Below are positions 1 through 12,043 of a stretch of DNA of 64,000 nucleotides, piece by piece. Each line of letters opens with the position of its first letter. Position 1 is the stretch's first letter. The translations under genes were made by a program, and so were the position numbers. Source of the DNA: Asterias rubens (Eukaryota; Echinodermata; Asteroidea; Forcipulatida; Asteriidae). Under the pieces are notes generated by a model, which saw only the letters and a program-made list of their open reading frames with translations, did no database searches and was not told the DNA's origin. The stretch spans positions 2,480,001 through 2,544,000 of the forward strand of contig NC_047081.1 in NCBI RefSeq assembly GCF_902459465.1. Reading direction: 5' to 3'.

Positions 1-357
1 ACCCCAAATTGACACGTTAGAGATAGAGAGCCGTTGTGTTTTTTTCACAGTCTTACACGAACTCTTAGAAAGTAGTTTGGTGTTACTAACACGTAGAAAT
101 TCACTTTAAAGATCAAGGTCGTCTTGAAGGAATTGTGAGTGCTTTCTCTGCAGTTCTCTCCTTCTGAGTGTTTAAAGCTCTAAATCTTAAGTGGTTTTCA
201 GCCTTGGTTGGAGCAAAACAAAAAAAGAAAACATTCTTGATATGAATCTTGTTCTTTTAGACTGGCAGTTTTGAGCGGCTTTGCTTTTGCAAAGCAAATA
301 CCTTTTTGAAAAGCCACAAACAGAAAATCTTCTTTGTGAAAGCGAATTGTTAATGAA

Positions 358-436
358 GCACGTTGGCCTAATGGTCCGGAGTATCAAACTCATGGTCTGT
401 TGGTTAACAGATTCTGGGTTCGACTGCATTCCTTAG
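358..436 (+). mobile_element. tRNA-derived SINE head (or tRNA relic)
   Basis: An A-box-like stretch (TGGCCTAATGG, 364-374) is followed at normal tRNA spacing by a B-box-like stretch (GGGTTCGACTGC, 416-427). No complete cloverleaf closes, so this is a SINE head or tRNA pseudogene rather than a working tRNA. It lies in the intron upstream of the first visible CaMKII exon. The rest of 1-877 shows no exon. Confidence 0.4.
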
Positions 437-877
437 GCAAACCTAAATGGTTCGTCCTCCGAATAGTAGTTAGTCAACTACAAGGGAAAACAGATGCGAA
501 GAGAACAATAGCTCTAGAATCTTTAACCTCATTACTAATCCTAACAAAATCATAACTAAATTCCTATCGATAAAAGATCGATTATAATCAATGAAATATT
601 CAGAAAAGAAAAGAAAAACGATCTTTTAACGTCCACAATACTAATCAAAACAAAATCACAACTAAATTTTTATCGATAACAGATCGATTATTAAAAAAAA
701 AAAAAAATTATTAGAAAGGGCATGGCACTTGTGGATGGTGTACTAAATCCATTGTCTGGATTATTCTGGCATGCAATGCTACAGCCTCAGCCCAACCCTA
801 CGCCAGTGGTCCTAGTGGTTTCAGTGGTCAAAGCATGAAAGAGTCTGAAAAACGCCGTCTGGCTTTTGCCTTTGCAG

Positions 878-2643
878 TACTGTCTAAGAACAACAGGGCA
901 CGCAACACTACAATCCTACATCCCCATGTACATCTGATTGGCGATGATGCTGCCTGCATAGCGTATGTCCGCCTCACCCAGTATATTGACCGGTGAGCCC
1001 AATCCTCCATTTTTTAACCTTTATTTTGTTTTGTTGATTTGGGGGCAATATAACTTTGGCCACACTCATGTTATATTGACTGGTGAATGTGTTCTCTTTT
1101 TCAATGTTTTATTTGGTTTTGAGGCAATATAACCTAGTCTCATTTAATGTATTGACTGGTAAGCTGAATCCTCCTTAAAAAATGTTTTGTTTGAGGGCAA
1201 TATATAAACCTTGGCCCCATTCAGTATATTGACTGGTTAATGCAATTTTTTTTTTTTTTAATGTTTTATTTGGTTTTGAGGCAATTTAGTTTTGTCTCGA
1301 TCAATGTATGGACTGGTAAGCCTGATCCTAATTTAACCAAATGTTTTGTTTAAGGGCAATGTAATATTGCCCTTGCATTGTAACATTGACCTTACTCAGT
1401 TTAATGACTTGTGAGTACAACTTATAACTATTTGCCTCTTGTCACCTTGTGGGCAATAATTGCATTGATGATGTGTTTATCTGACCAAATGTATTGAACA
1501 TAGATGTTTCTGTCCTGCAGGCATTATAACATTAGCCTTCTCCATAGTTTGTCACGTTGCCAATAATGACAATGTGGGTATTTTATCTTGTGTGCATTGC
1601 TATTTTCCCTGTTTTGGTGCCAGCTGGTCAATTTCGAAAATGTGTCGGCACAAACCAGTGTTTTGACCAGGGGGCCATATTTCACTTTGTTCTTTTTTTC
1701 ATAATGCCCTTATTCATTATATTGATTAATTGGGGTGCTGCACAAGCTATCCTAAATTTCTGATTTATCTTATGAATGGTCATTATATCATTATTGTCCT
1801 TATTGTGTCTTTGCCTATTTGACCATTGAATATCTTTCTCTCAACTGTATTATGTTTTTGTTTCTCCAGCGGTCATAGATTGGCCTTATCCATTGATATA
1901 AATTTATTATAACTCTCTACGTAGGCCTATATACCTACCAGTTATTTTCCATTGCTGACAGAGCTATTATAATTTGTATATTTGTGTTTAGGGCCGTGGG
2001 CAATAAATCGCCCTACTAGTTATAATGACCCAAATAGTTTTAACGACCCCAAAAGTTATGATGAACCCAACAGTTATAATGGCCCCAATAGTTATAATGA
2101 CCCCAATAGTTATAATGACCCCAATAGTTTTAATGACCCCAATAGTTATAATGACCCCATAATTATAATGACCCCATTTGCATTGCTATACGAAAGCTAT
2201 CTGGAATATCTCACACTCCAGATGTTTATTTTCTCCAAAATGGGATCGTTAAGCTGTTTAAATGATTATATCTGTGATGCAAAAGTTATGGTATTGTGTG
2301 ACAGAAGATTCTGTCCCCTGGGGTCGATTTCACAAAGAGTTAGGACTAGTATTCACTTAGGACTAGTCATATGAGAAGTTAAGAACTTAAGGCTAGTCCT
2401 TATTCAAAATGAGTAACTGGTCCTAACTCTTTGTGAAATCCACCCCTGACCTCATATTATTGGCTTGTATTTTATCACAATAGTTCTATAAACTAATTCA
2501 AAGCGGGTCATGCTTTATATTCCAGGAACGGCTTACCTGTCACTAACCAATCCGAAGAGACACGGGTATGGCAACGCAGGGACAGTAAATGGCAGAATAT
2601 CCACTTTCACCGCTCCGGAGCTCCAAGCGCCCCAACCAAATAG
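878..2643 (+). CDS. CAMK2: Calcium/calmodulin-dependent protein kinase II, C-terminal two exons (partial)
   Basis: This is the 3' end of a CaMKII gene. Exon A is 878-992, between acceptor TTTGCAG (871-877) and donor CG|GTGAGC. It encodes 37 full codons including [20 protein letters not shown], the hub core of the association domain. Exon B starts at 2526 after TTCCAG, completes the split Arg codon (CG|G), and runs 38 codons through [20 protein letters not shown] and [13 protein letters not shown] to TAG at 2641-2643. The frame joins exactly. CaMKII is the Ser/Thr kinase of Ca2+/calmodulin signalling, and this domain assembles its 12-14-mer holoenzyme. The kinase, regulatory and linker exons lie off the left edge. 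The 1533-bp intron holds two tandem arrays and one foldback element. Family assignment is by recognised motifs; nothing suggests a pseudogene. Confidence 0.95.
981..1420 (+). repeat. Tandem array seeded from the CaMKII exon end and its 5' splice site
   Basis: The last exon bases plus donor, CAGTATATTGACCGGTGAG, recur in degenerate form about six times at roughly 76-90 bp spacing. ATTGAC-like cores lie near 985, 1075, 1151, 1228, 1308 and 1401. Each is followed by a donor-like GGTGAA, GGTAAG, GGTTAA, GGTAAG or TGTGAG, and most are preceded by a GCCCCATTCAG-like relic of the exon. The spacer repeats TTTTGTTTGAGGGCAATATA. The array therefore contains several extra 5' splice-site-like sequences directly downstream of the real one. 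Confidence 0.85.
2019..2172 (+). repeat. 18-bp minisatellite
   Basis: About eight copies of CCCCAATAGTTATAATGA, with variants such as TTTTAA and TTATGA, lie in the last CaMKII intron. Because 18 is divisible by three, the array stays open in one frame and reads as a repeated Asp-Pro-Asn-Ser-Tyr-Asn peptide. Its intronic position argues against it being coding. Confidence 0.9.
2320..2446. mobile_element. Foldback MITE, GGGTCGATTTCACAAAG family (family I)
   Basis: Terminal inverted repeats begin GGGGTCGATTTCACAAAGAG and end in CTCTTTGTGAAATCCACCCC. The arms continue with TTAGGACTAGT palindromes. Related copies are at 27268-27415 and 56604-57073. No coding capacity; presumably non-autonomous. 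Confidence 0.8.
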
Positions 2644-5600
2644 CCAAGGACCTGTCAACAGTGTCTCTTGTACCACCACCTCATTTTGTCCCCGGTCCAC
2701 ACAGCCCTTTAAGGAGCATTTCCCTTTAAGAGGTGCTTATGTGGTCTGTGTTATCTTTGCAGGGCTGGTATTTAAAGGGGTTGATAGTTTTGTAGAGATG
2801 TATACACTCTCTTGAAATCGAAACCCTGTTTGAACCGTTACGACTTTTTGTGATGAAATCTCAAAAACAAGTCATGGTGTCTGAAATGTCCCCGTTTTGG
2901 GGATTTTGGCTGGTTTAGAGTCAATCCAGGGTTGACGCCAGAAAGGGCTCCAGCTTGTTTGTATTTTCTTTACGTTTTTCAGAGGCGAGAAGAAACGGAA
3001 CCTGGCACTGGGGTTGTTGGAGTGGAGTAGTGGCATTGATATACACATAGTGTAGCACAAAGCCCACACGGATTTAGGTTTTGAGGATTTGAGCTTGGAG
3101 TGGTACTGTCAATTTGCAAGAAAGCCTGGTGTCTTGTTCTTTGACAGACGATGCTTGTACAAGACGTTCAGGGACAAGACTTTTAAACACTTGTCTCTAC
3201 AGTTCCACAGTTTTGTCATTCTTCTTGGTAGCACCAAGATAACACTTTTTTGCTCGAGTAGGATGTGGAGAAGTCTTTGTTTTAGGGAAAACGAAAGTAA
3301 TCATGTTTGTAGTTGCTAGCGAACGGCCAGTTTATGAGGCTTCGACACTTTGGATATTATTTGGCGATTCTTTTTTTGTTTATATTCTGTCTTTCAGTTT
3401 GTCGTGTTGTATTCTTGTCAAGGGTGTTTCGTGTTCTTTATTCATTCCTCATTTTAGTTGCTTCCCCGAAGCTTCCTGAAATACTTAGAGGACAGTTTTT
3501 TGGGAGGTGTGACTGTGGAGTGATTGAGAGTTGTAGAGGTGCAAGACTCGTCCAGCCATTTTGCTTCATGGCTGGAAGTTTCCATCTGTTTTCTCATTCG
3601 CGGTATCCAATCGAGAGACAAGAAAATGTCATTAACTCTTTTCCAGACTTCTCCTCATCCCCTAATTTTTCTGCCTCTATTTTTGCCTTCTTGAATTTTC
3701 TGAATGTGTTGTTTAATTTCTTCATTTGTATGTAAATCATGTTGTCTTAAGTGGTGTATAATGATACATCCGTTTAGAAATTTCCCCGCCATCCAACCTG
3801 CTAGATTTGACACGGATGTGGAGATAGAAATTTGAACTTAAAAAGATCCCGCTATCCACAGACACCAATGCATCTTATGCAATTTAATAGCTTAAACACC
3901 ATCCTTTGGTTGAGAAGACGTTCTGTAAAAATTCTTAGAAAGATCAGATGTACAACTTAACGATCTTGAAGGTAGTGTGACAAGTCTTAAATAATTGTTG
4001 ATAGCAGGCAACCGTTTTAGTCAGTCTGGTTAATTCCATTAGACACCCAGGTACCTATACAGCAGGTTGAAATATAAAGCAGTTTAAAAACAGCCCTTAT
4101 TTGTATATTTGTTGAGCCATTTTTATGCAAGAAATAGTAAAAGATTTGTGTAAGATTTTTCGGGATTTAAAAAGTAATGATTGACCTAACAAGTTGATTC
4201 AATTTTCTTTTTTTCTATATAAAAGTTGTTGCTGCATGTGTGGAGTAAAACAAAAAAAGTGTTTTTTGTTTTGTTGATTTTTTATTTTGAAGAAACTTCT
4301 TGTTCCAGTGCCTGTTGTGTGGGGGAAAGATAAGGAAGTGTTTATAAACGGAAAAGTTTAAGAAAAGGGTTTGAAGATGACGTGTGAAGGGTCAAAGTTG
4401 AAAGGTCATAAGTTGATGATTGATTTGGATGGCTGTTTACTGAAGAAAGCTTTGATGTACAATTATGATTAATAATTTGGTATATTTAATAACAATGTGA
4501 ATATCAATAGTGAGGTCAAGGGTTAGGGAGTAATAACAATTAGTGTTTGCGGTAAATTGATAAAGATTTGACTGCAGCACTACCTTAAAATAAATATTAG
4601 AAAAAATTCATCTACTTTTTGATGTTAATTGTGCCATTTTATCAAACACTTAAAAACAATTTTTGGTGATGATTATCTCATATTAATGAATTATAGGAGT
4701 TTAAGAATTATGATCTGGATAAATTCTGTAGTGTTCTGGGGTGTATTTTGTGTACATTGTCGCTCCTGTTTATTGGTATGTAAGTGTCTAAAAAAGATGG
4801 TTAATTTTATCGCTTTGCTTAATTGTTTTTCTTATTTTTGTTTTTCCTCCAAAGTAATTCTTGTAACTTGGTAACTTTCAAAGACACCTACGTCTGATAT
4901 TTTTGTATGTGCGAGAGACACTGTGTTCTTTTTTTTCTTGGAGTGGTTGTAAAAGTCCACTTCTGGAAGTGGCCCGGTGTTGAAATTCTAAATTAATGAT
5001 TCTCAAATATGGTAGCCTTCCTCCCAAGCCGTTATGGTGCTTGCACACATTACATAGTCTACGAAATTAAGATGCAAACCTCTGGTTACACGAGACTACC
5101 AGGTGAAGAAGGTTGACCACGTGTGCATTTTTTTGGCTGTTTTGTACAATGTTGGGCACGTTGATGTGTTAAACTAACCGTTCCACAGAAATATAAGACT
5201 CATTTTCAGTGAAATTAGTGATAAATCAATTCCTACGTATTTTAATGTCAATTAAAATAAATGTAAATATGAGAACCTCATTTAACTCAAGCTGACCTGA
5301 CGGGTCTTTAAGTGAAGATGAAAATCACAAATCAGCACTTTGATGGATTTGCGTCTAAAGTGGAAACTTGCATTGTCTTGCTTTTTCGCTGCGATAAACC
5401 CTTAAGATGTCGTGAAGAAGGGCACTTATTTGTGCCGTTCGATTTTACACTTTTAACTCTTTACTGGGGACTCGTTGAGGGTGAATCTTACGAGTGATGT
5501 CTCACATTTTTTATGTAGATAGAGTAAGTCCGGAGAATCAATTTAAAGTCTCACAGTTTAAAACATCAATTTGACGTTAGAAACACTTTTTCACAGTGGT

Positions 5601-5990
5601 TATGATGGTGTTTCGGATTACCAGTTGAGCTGGTCGCAGAATATCCTCTTTAATAACGCCAGGCAGGCATCAACCAGCCACTAATCAGCGTTTTGATTGG
5701 TTACCATTGGGTTATTACGTCATGCTGACGTCTTTGCCTGCGTGTATTGATAGCCATTTTTTTTGGTAGGGTCACATTGCAACAGCAGTCGGGCCGGCTC
5801 TTTGATTAATGTGCGGAGGTTTTAATGACGAGAGAGTGTGAACGTTTGTGCCTTGTGTCTCACGCAATGACACTATTGCAGGCAATCTCACTCCTCACTA
5901 ATATTTCACCACACCTTAACACCTCATGTTCAGAGAAATGACCGACAGGTCTAGAAGTTTTTGACCAAACTTCCCCCGTGTGCCGTGCAC
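2644..5990 (+). other. CaMKII 3' UTR and intergenic DNA
   Basis: No coding exon is recognised. The 3' UTR must begin at 2644, but its end cannot be fixed; AATAAA hexamers occur near 4590, 5257 and 6851. A short stretch at 5675-5745 has two ATTGG (CCAAT) boxes next to TTACGTCA and TGACGTC, which could be a cis-element. Confidence 0.4.
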
Positions 5991-6496
5991 CACGCATTGA
6001 GCCAAGTGATCACGCATTGAGTCAAGTGATCACGCATTGAGCCAAAGTCATCACGGATTGAGTCAAGTGATCACGCATTGAGCTAAGTGATCACGCATTG
6101 AGCCAAAGTCATCACGCATTGAACCAAGTGATCCCGCATTGAGCCAAATTGTCACGCATTGAGCCAAGTTGTCGCGCATTGAGCCAAGTTGTCACGCATT
6201 GAGCCAAGTGATCTTGCATTGATCCAAGTGATCACGCATTGAGCGAAGCTATCACGGATTGAGCCAAGTGATCTTGCATTGATCCAAGTTATCACGCATT
6301 GAGCCAAGCTATCACGGATTGAGCCAAGCTATCACGGATTGAGTCAAGTGACCACGCATTGGGATGAGCCAAGTATCATGCATCCACTCAAGGGATCACG
6401 CATGTGTGTTCACGCATTGAGTCCAGTGCTTCTACATCGAGACAAGTGATCGTGCATTGAGCCTTGCGATCACGCATATTAAGCTCAGTGATCACG
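5991..6496 (+). repeat. 20-bp minisatellite (CACGCATTGAGCCAAGTGAT)
   Basis: About 24 copies of a 20-bp unit lie head to tail. The CGCATTGAG core is the constant part, and variation is concentrated in the GTGATCA segment (TTGTC, CTATC, AAGTCATC). The last copies (from about 6360) are degenerate and interrupted. No conserved protein reading. Confidence 0.95.
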
Positions 6497-6949
6497 TTAA
6501 CATATTCTATGTCTCGCGTGCGTCGGTCGAAGTTGAATATTGTAGACACATTTTTTTTGGAGAGAGAATAGGAAGTAGGAACCTTGAAACCTTCTTCACG
6601 ATAGCTCTCAAAAAATTAAAAATAAGTGAGGGCCAGTGAACACGGGTACCAGTTTAGTATGAATGTCGCTCAGTTGCAAAGCTAAGGATTGATACATTTT
6701 GATATTATTTTTGTATTACTTTTTAATAGCATGTGGACTTCTAATCGAAGTTGCCGTGTGTGACATCAGTATGCACACCCATTATTGTTCTGGGTCTTTG
6801 CTTCTGAAAAAATAATGTACCTTAAAAGCCCTGCTTGTGTGTCTTGACACTAATAAAGAGAGTGCCTATCATCTTGTATGCTTTTTGACACGGTCACATC
6901 GTATGCTAAACGAGCCTGAAATGACATGTGTGATTCTTGAATTTTTAGT

Positions 6950-7365
6950 GCATCAGTGAAACCAGTGTAACCATTTTAACCACTACTCGCTTACCAGTGT
7001 TATATGGCTGGTAAACCAGAGCGACAGCATTGGTGGTACAATCTAAGTACAACCCTGGTAAATGTTTGGTATACCACTGGTAAACCATTGCTGTACTACT
7101 GGTACAGCTTTGGTAAAGCCTTTGATAAACCATTGGTACTCCTTCGCTACACCACACGCGACTGGTAAACCAGATTGGCACCACTGATACAAACCTGGTA
7201 AACCTTCGATACTCCATTGGTGTACACCACTGGTGCACCATGTGTACACCAATGGTAAACCAGTGGTAAACAAGGTTGCACTATTGGAACAACTTTGGTA
7301 AACCTCTGATACACCTATGATACACCATCGCTACACCACTGGTATATCACTGGTACACATGGGTA
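6950..7365. repeat. Degenerate ACCANTGGT-based minisatellite
   Basis: The stretch is built from about 25 variants of CTGGTAAACCATTGGTACAC. The core ACCA-N-TGGT is self-complementary, so both strands read alike. Two overlapping frames stay open through it on the minus strand only because the sequence is repetitive; they are not considered genes. Confidence 0.85.
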
Positions 7366-9769
7366 GCACTATACTCGATGGTGTACCGAAGGTTGCCGCG
7401 ATGCATCGAGGCACCGCGACTCGGCCCGTACACACATTCGCCGGTCGGACTTTCAAGTGCTCGGACAACTTCTAGTGCCGTGTCTATTATATTCTTTTAA
7501 ACTCTTTGCGGACACAAACAACTGCAACCCAAAACATTCACTGCAACTGCGGTGGCAACTCTTTTGAAAAAGTATGCATGTCATAAGGGCCGATTATTGC
7601 AACAATGAATTCCGAGTTGGCTTATCCAAAGGCCAACTATCAACATCGATATTACAAGCAACTTCAGTTGCTTGTAATAAAAGTCAATTTTTTCGCTTGG
7701 CGAATTTGTACACTTTCGTCACGCTGAAACCAAGATCGATACAATATACATGTACATTAAAATAAAGGCTGTCCATTTCAATTTTGAGCTATTTTTTTTC
7801 CTTCAAGATACAGTTTCTCTCTGGTCATTTCCGAGCATTTCAGAAATGCCATTTCCGTACAACCCAATATTGATTGCATTCAAAATCAAAGGCTGATATC
7901 TCTTATTAAAAAATATTAAAAAGAAGGGTTTTTGCGGGAGTGAATTTGAGACACCATTAATGATTGAATCGCCTCTGTATCCTTGATATTGGCACATCTT
8001 TCCTGTGGGTGGAGGCTGTAAAAATTGGAAAAGAGGCAATTTCCGTGTGCAATATCTTTTCCCGGCGTATTCCAATTAAAACATGACAAATCGTCATGCG
8101 TGCAGTTTTCAGCGGAGAGGACCTAAAACCAGGTGGTCTTAATTACCCATTGTTGAACGGCGAACTCGCTGGCAGCAATCAAGAACAAGGGAACAATGGT
8201 TCCTGTTGTCCTGAGTAGAAACGGAAGAAAAAAACGTAAATGTCAGATTCATGATAACTATAGCCTATGTGCCATCCTTTTTTAAAACTGGATACAAAAA
8301 AAACAACAGAACAAAACCCAGTTATAACTTTAATTGCTAGTCACTTTTGTTCGTGGCTGGTTTATTATTTCCATGTAAAATCTTGCCAGTGATACATGTC
8401 AACTCTCTGGAATTCTTTCGCTCATTTTGACGAGTGATGCCTGCAGGCAGTGCAGCAGCATCGTTGTGGTATCGATCGTTCATTTATTTGGTTACTGCTG
8501 TCGATTCAGTTTTATAATGATTGTCAACATGTTTTAAAGCGTAACATGTCCAATTTTGCCCGCAGTCGTGTAAAAGAACAAAATAAATGTGATTTGGCAA
8601 GCCTATCCAGTGAAATGGTGTGTTACTTTGTTTTTACGCGAGCGATTTGATCTGAAATAAAATAGCGTGTTAATATCTGAACTTCAATCATCATTATTGT
8701 TACGTAGTAAATCTGCTGTATCGGTAAATGTTTTGCTCGAGCTGGTTACGATTGCAAATAATCAAGTTAGAACTTGGGTGATTGGCAAGATTGGCAAGAT
8801 TCCGACAAGAAGCGAAGACTTAAAAACGGTTTCGGCTTATAACGAGAGAAAATTTGTTGCGGATCACTGTTCGAGAATTTGTTGACTGTGGAGCATCCAA
8901 TATTCAGCCTTGTCGGGGGCAAGATTCCATAATTGAATTTTCGTCATCTGTAATCGAATCTTTAATTTGTAGCTGTCTGAGCACATAGAATTACTGGTGA
9001 CGTTTTTTTCTATCTTTTTTAATTTGCATCATGCTGATCGAGTGTCGACTTTGATACTCATAATTGCGATGTTTTTTAGGGGTTGCCCTTGATGTTAATC
9101 ATGAGAGGGCTCGGTTGGCCTGAGGGCTAGACTTGATTCAAGTCCCGTTTTCGTATGAAAGGTCATTTAGCATATCGCGCCAACTACACTACAACAAGGT
9201 GCAGCGCTCGTGGTCAAAATGTGGTTCCGCGTTCGGAACAGGTTGGGGACAAGACAATAATTTTCTGGCGGTGGCATGCACGGGATTGCGACTTGAACCA
9301 AGTCTACCAGAGGGCGGGAAAGTACAAAAACCCTCCTTTTTTCACTATATGCTTCACACTCGCAGTATCTCGTGTGGCTATTGTAATGTGTACATTTATA
9401 GCTAGAGTGCACCGTTTAAAAACTGTCTCTTAAATCTCTCTCTCTTGGTTTAGATTTACTCCACGATGTGCAAAAGTCATATAGTGCTAGAAAATGATTA
9501 TATATTATTATTATTAATGTTATATTTCTTATATCTTTAAGTCGTGTAGATAATTCGGACGGATGTTTATTAGAAAATCTGTCTTATACTTTTTTGAATT
9601 TATTCATCATTATGAAGTTTTTGTCTGGACGGCAGCCATCTTGGACGTGTTACTTGACGTTGTCTACTCTAGTTTAAACACAATTAAGTTGTGGAACCAG
9701 ACTCTTTTAATTTCATGTCTGGTTCCCGGCGAACTATAGTATGACACCCCACTGACACGAGGTCCCAAC
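7366..9769. other. Gene-free stretch
   Basis: Apart from a tRNA-like fragment near 9110-9150, I see no exon with convincing splice sites and no family motif. Short open frames here have no recognisable domains and ordinary AT-rich composition. Confidence 0.4.
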
Positions 9770-9774
9770 TACAT

Positions 9775-9945
9775 GAAGCCTGTAAGCATATAAAAATTGC
9801 TAAGCTCATACAAATCTTGCATAACAGAAACTGGTCACCAGCTAAATTCCATGAAGTTTACATTATTGCAACTGGTGCCCCACTATTTGCTAAGCAGTAT
9901 TTTATGCTTAACCGCTTAATGAAATTCGGCCTGGAGATACTTACT
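9775..9945. repeat. Dispersed GCTAAGCA-rich repeat (family J), copy 1
   Basis: It contains AAATTGCTAAGC, ACTGGTCACCAGC and TTTGCTAAGCAG in loose inverted arrangement. A relative at 12888-13060 shares TTTAAGCA, ATACCAGCC and CTGCTTAGAG elements. It is degenerate and probably an old foldback element. Confidence 0.4.
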
Positions 9946-11080
9946 CTTCGATGGCTGCCGCTGAGATATATAAATAATATATATACATATATGAAGTTAT
10001 TGTCAATATCACAATGCTGACTCTAGAGGGCGCTCTAAAATAAACCGAAAAATAGTATATAATGTTTGTGTCAATAGCCATCTGTTGTAATGCTTATTGT
10101 TGTCTTTGTATGGTTAAAACTAGAAGCAGGTAGATATCAGGTGTTTGCCCTATATGATTCTTGGTTGTAAGCCAAGTTTTAAAAAGAGTTGACCTTTCAC
10201 ACACTGGGAACACGGGCGTCATTAAATCTCATTGAAGCCCCGCGCGCCCGTCCGTCGCAAGAAATTTGTGATCCAACGTTTGTTTCTTGTTTCAAACTTT
10301 TGTTTTAAACTTCAGTTTATACTCTGTAGAAAGAACCATGTTTACTGTGGTAAATTTTTTAAATGTGGGGCCATTTTTACAGAGCGAAAGGCCACGTTGC
10401 GTCATCACCTATGTTACGTCATCATCACTCGTATACGTCATGATGGCAGCTCCGTTTTGTATAATCGTTTTGTTGCGGCTTCGAGTTGTACAAAAAAGCA
10501 GCATTCTATATGACGTCACTATTGCCATTATAACCTATGCCGCCAATGGCAGAAGGGGTTCTTGTTTTGTTCAAAAGCTTCTAAAACTAAATTGAAATGA
10601 TAAAAAGCTCAAAGCATTCCCGTTAAAACATTTTCGCTGAGGTAGCTGGTTAATTTTTGTGTGTTAACTCCGACTAATAAGTCATCAGGATCAACTTTAC
10701 GGACCGCTTCATGTAATGAGCTTTAGTCCAAATGACATCTGCTCCCCGTCCGCTCAAGGGTGAACAACAAATCAATTCCTTCTTTTCATCAAGTAGTATT
10801 ATGCGTAACTCTCTGCCTTTTAGTCACCAATCAATCTGATCACATTGGCAGTGATCGAACTAGTCTTGTGTCATGCCCTTAGTGACTTGGATAGCTTCGT
10901 AGAGCCGCTATACCAAGCAACTGGAAGGGGAGACCACTCGCATGAGTCGGTGGCAAAGTGCGTGGTCTTACCGTCCAATCGATTGGGATCGAGGCTCTTG
11001 AAGCTGTGTCCAAGCCACGTTGACAAAAGGCTACGACCAAACTAGCTTGAACATCTGTCGTCACACTTTGAGGCTTGTGA
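9946..11080. other. Intergenic, no gene recognised
   Basis: The stretch at 10395-10525 has a cluster of ACGTCA motifs (TTACGTCATC, TACGTCATGA, TGACGTCA) that could bind CREB/ATF-type factors. Small frames at 10232-10595 and 10845-11045 have no recognisable domain and are not called as genes. Confidence 0.3.
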
Positions 11081-11084
11081 ATTA

Positions 11085-11345
11085 CGCCACCACAGAGAGT
11101 GACCTCTAGCCTAAGTCGATCCCCGTCCATAATCACCTTTAACCTACATTTAGTTCACGCGGGGATATTATACGCAGTTAAATCCTACCGACATGACATG
11201 CTTGTATTTGCAGACGACCGAAATTTAAGCTTTCCCGTATCTGCGTTTTGATTGGTCCCTTGTCAGCGGACCCACATCATCTCTGACCAATCATAACACA
11301 TTATGGAAAGCTTACGTCACTGCAAGTTTAATCAGTGAAATCATT
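11085..11345 (-). repeat. Dispersed repeat (family G), copy 1
   Basis: The reverse complement matches 35815-36000 imperfectly, sharing TAAATGTAG, TATGGACGGGGAT and the TTTTGATTGGTCC segment. Both copies carry a CCAAT box and an ACGTCA/TACGTCA motif. Non-coding. Confidence 0.5.
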
Positions 11346-11780
11346 GTATTAATTGAAATAACTGGTTCTGAAAAGCAAGTACATGCCTTTATTCTTAAAG
11401 ATAAAGTCCAGTTTATCGAATTGTCTGCAGTTCGCCAGACGTGTTCTTATAAGGAAGTATAGTCAAGGTGTGCGCGCACCAGTGAATTACTTACCGTAAA
11501 CGAATTATACATGCATCCACGGCTAGTGATAGAGGACTTGCACACCATCGCACCGACCATTCTCCCAATTGTTTTGGGTTCACATTGCTGATTATCAAGA
11601 TGTGACGGTTCTCACATCTTCAGCATGGATAGGTTTATGCATGGAGAGTTTTTTAAGAATCCGAAATCACTCCTGTGTTCAACTCCAAAATATCTCTATC
11701 GTCCATTATCAATCTAAAATGCCTATTAAGTGAGGGCGTTTGTGTTTGCGAGTGTGACGTCATACGCAAGGCTCTAATGT

Positions 11781-12043
11781 GGGTGCGTTCCTTATAGCTT
11801 TCCTGGGTTGACCCCGGTCTGCCCCGGTGCGTTCGAATAGCTTTGACGTAATTCCAGGGGCTCACCCGGGTCAGCTCCCAGTGCCCTGCTTGTGGAGTGG
11901 GTCACTTGGGGGCTGGCCCCATGTGCATGACGTCACAACGAGAGCGGTGAGTGGTCGTTCGTTTAGCTCTTGTCAGGGGCTCACCCGAGTGAGCAACGCG
12001 GGGTCGACACGGGGTCGAAACGGGGAAGCTAATCGAACGCACC
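11781..12043. mobile_element. MITE with GGGTGCGTTCG termini (family D), copy 1
   Basis: Termini are GGGTGCGTTCCTTATAGC and GAAGCTAATCGAACGCACC. Internal GTTCGAATAGC and GTCGTTCGTTTAGC repeat the terminal motif. Copies at 36166-36408 and 57866-58016 share the ends. The interior is GC-rich (CCGGGTCAGC, GGGTCACTTGG) in contrast to its AT-rich surroundings. Confidence 0.85.

Noticed and set aside
1982..2374. 130-codon frame with repeated Asp-Pro-Asn-Ser-Tyr-Asn
   Set aside because: It is the 18-bp minisatellite read in a frame that stays open because the unit is a multiple of three, and it lies in the last CaMKII intron and runs into a MITE.
2510..2815. 101-codon frame starting in the CaMKII last exon
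   Set aside because: It is a shifted frame over the real terminal exon (2526-2643).
6945..7273. Minus-strand frames rich in Val-Tyr-Gln-Trp
   Set aside because: Repeat translation of the ACCANTGGT minisatellite; no start context or domain.
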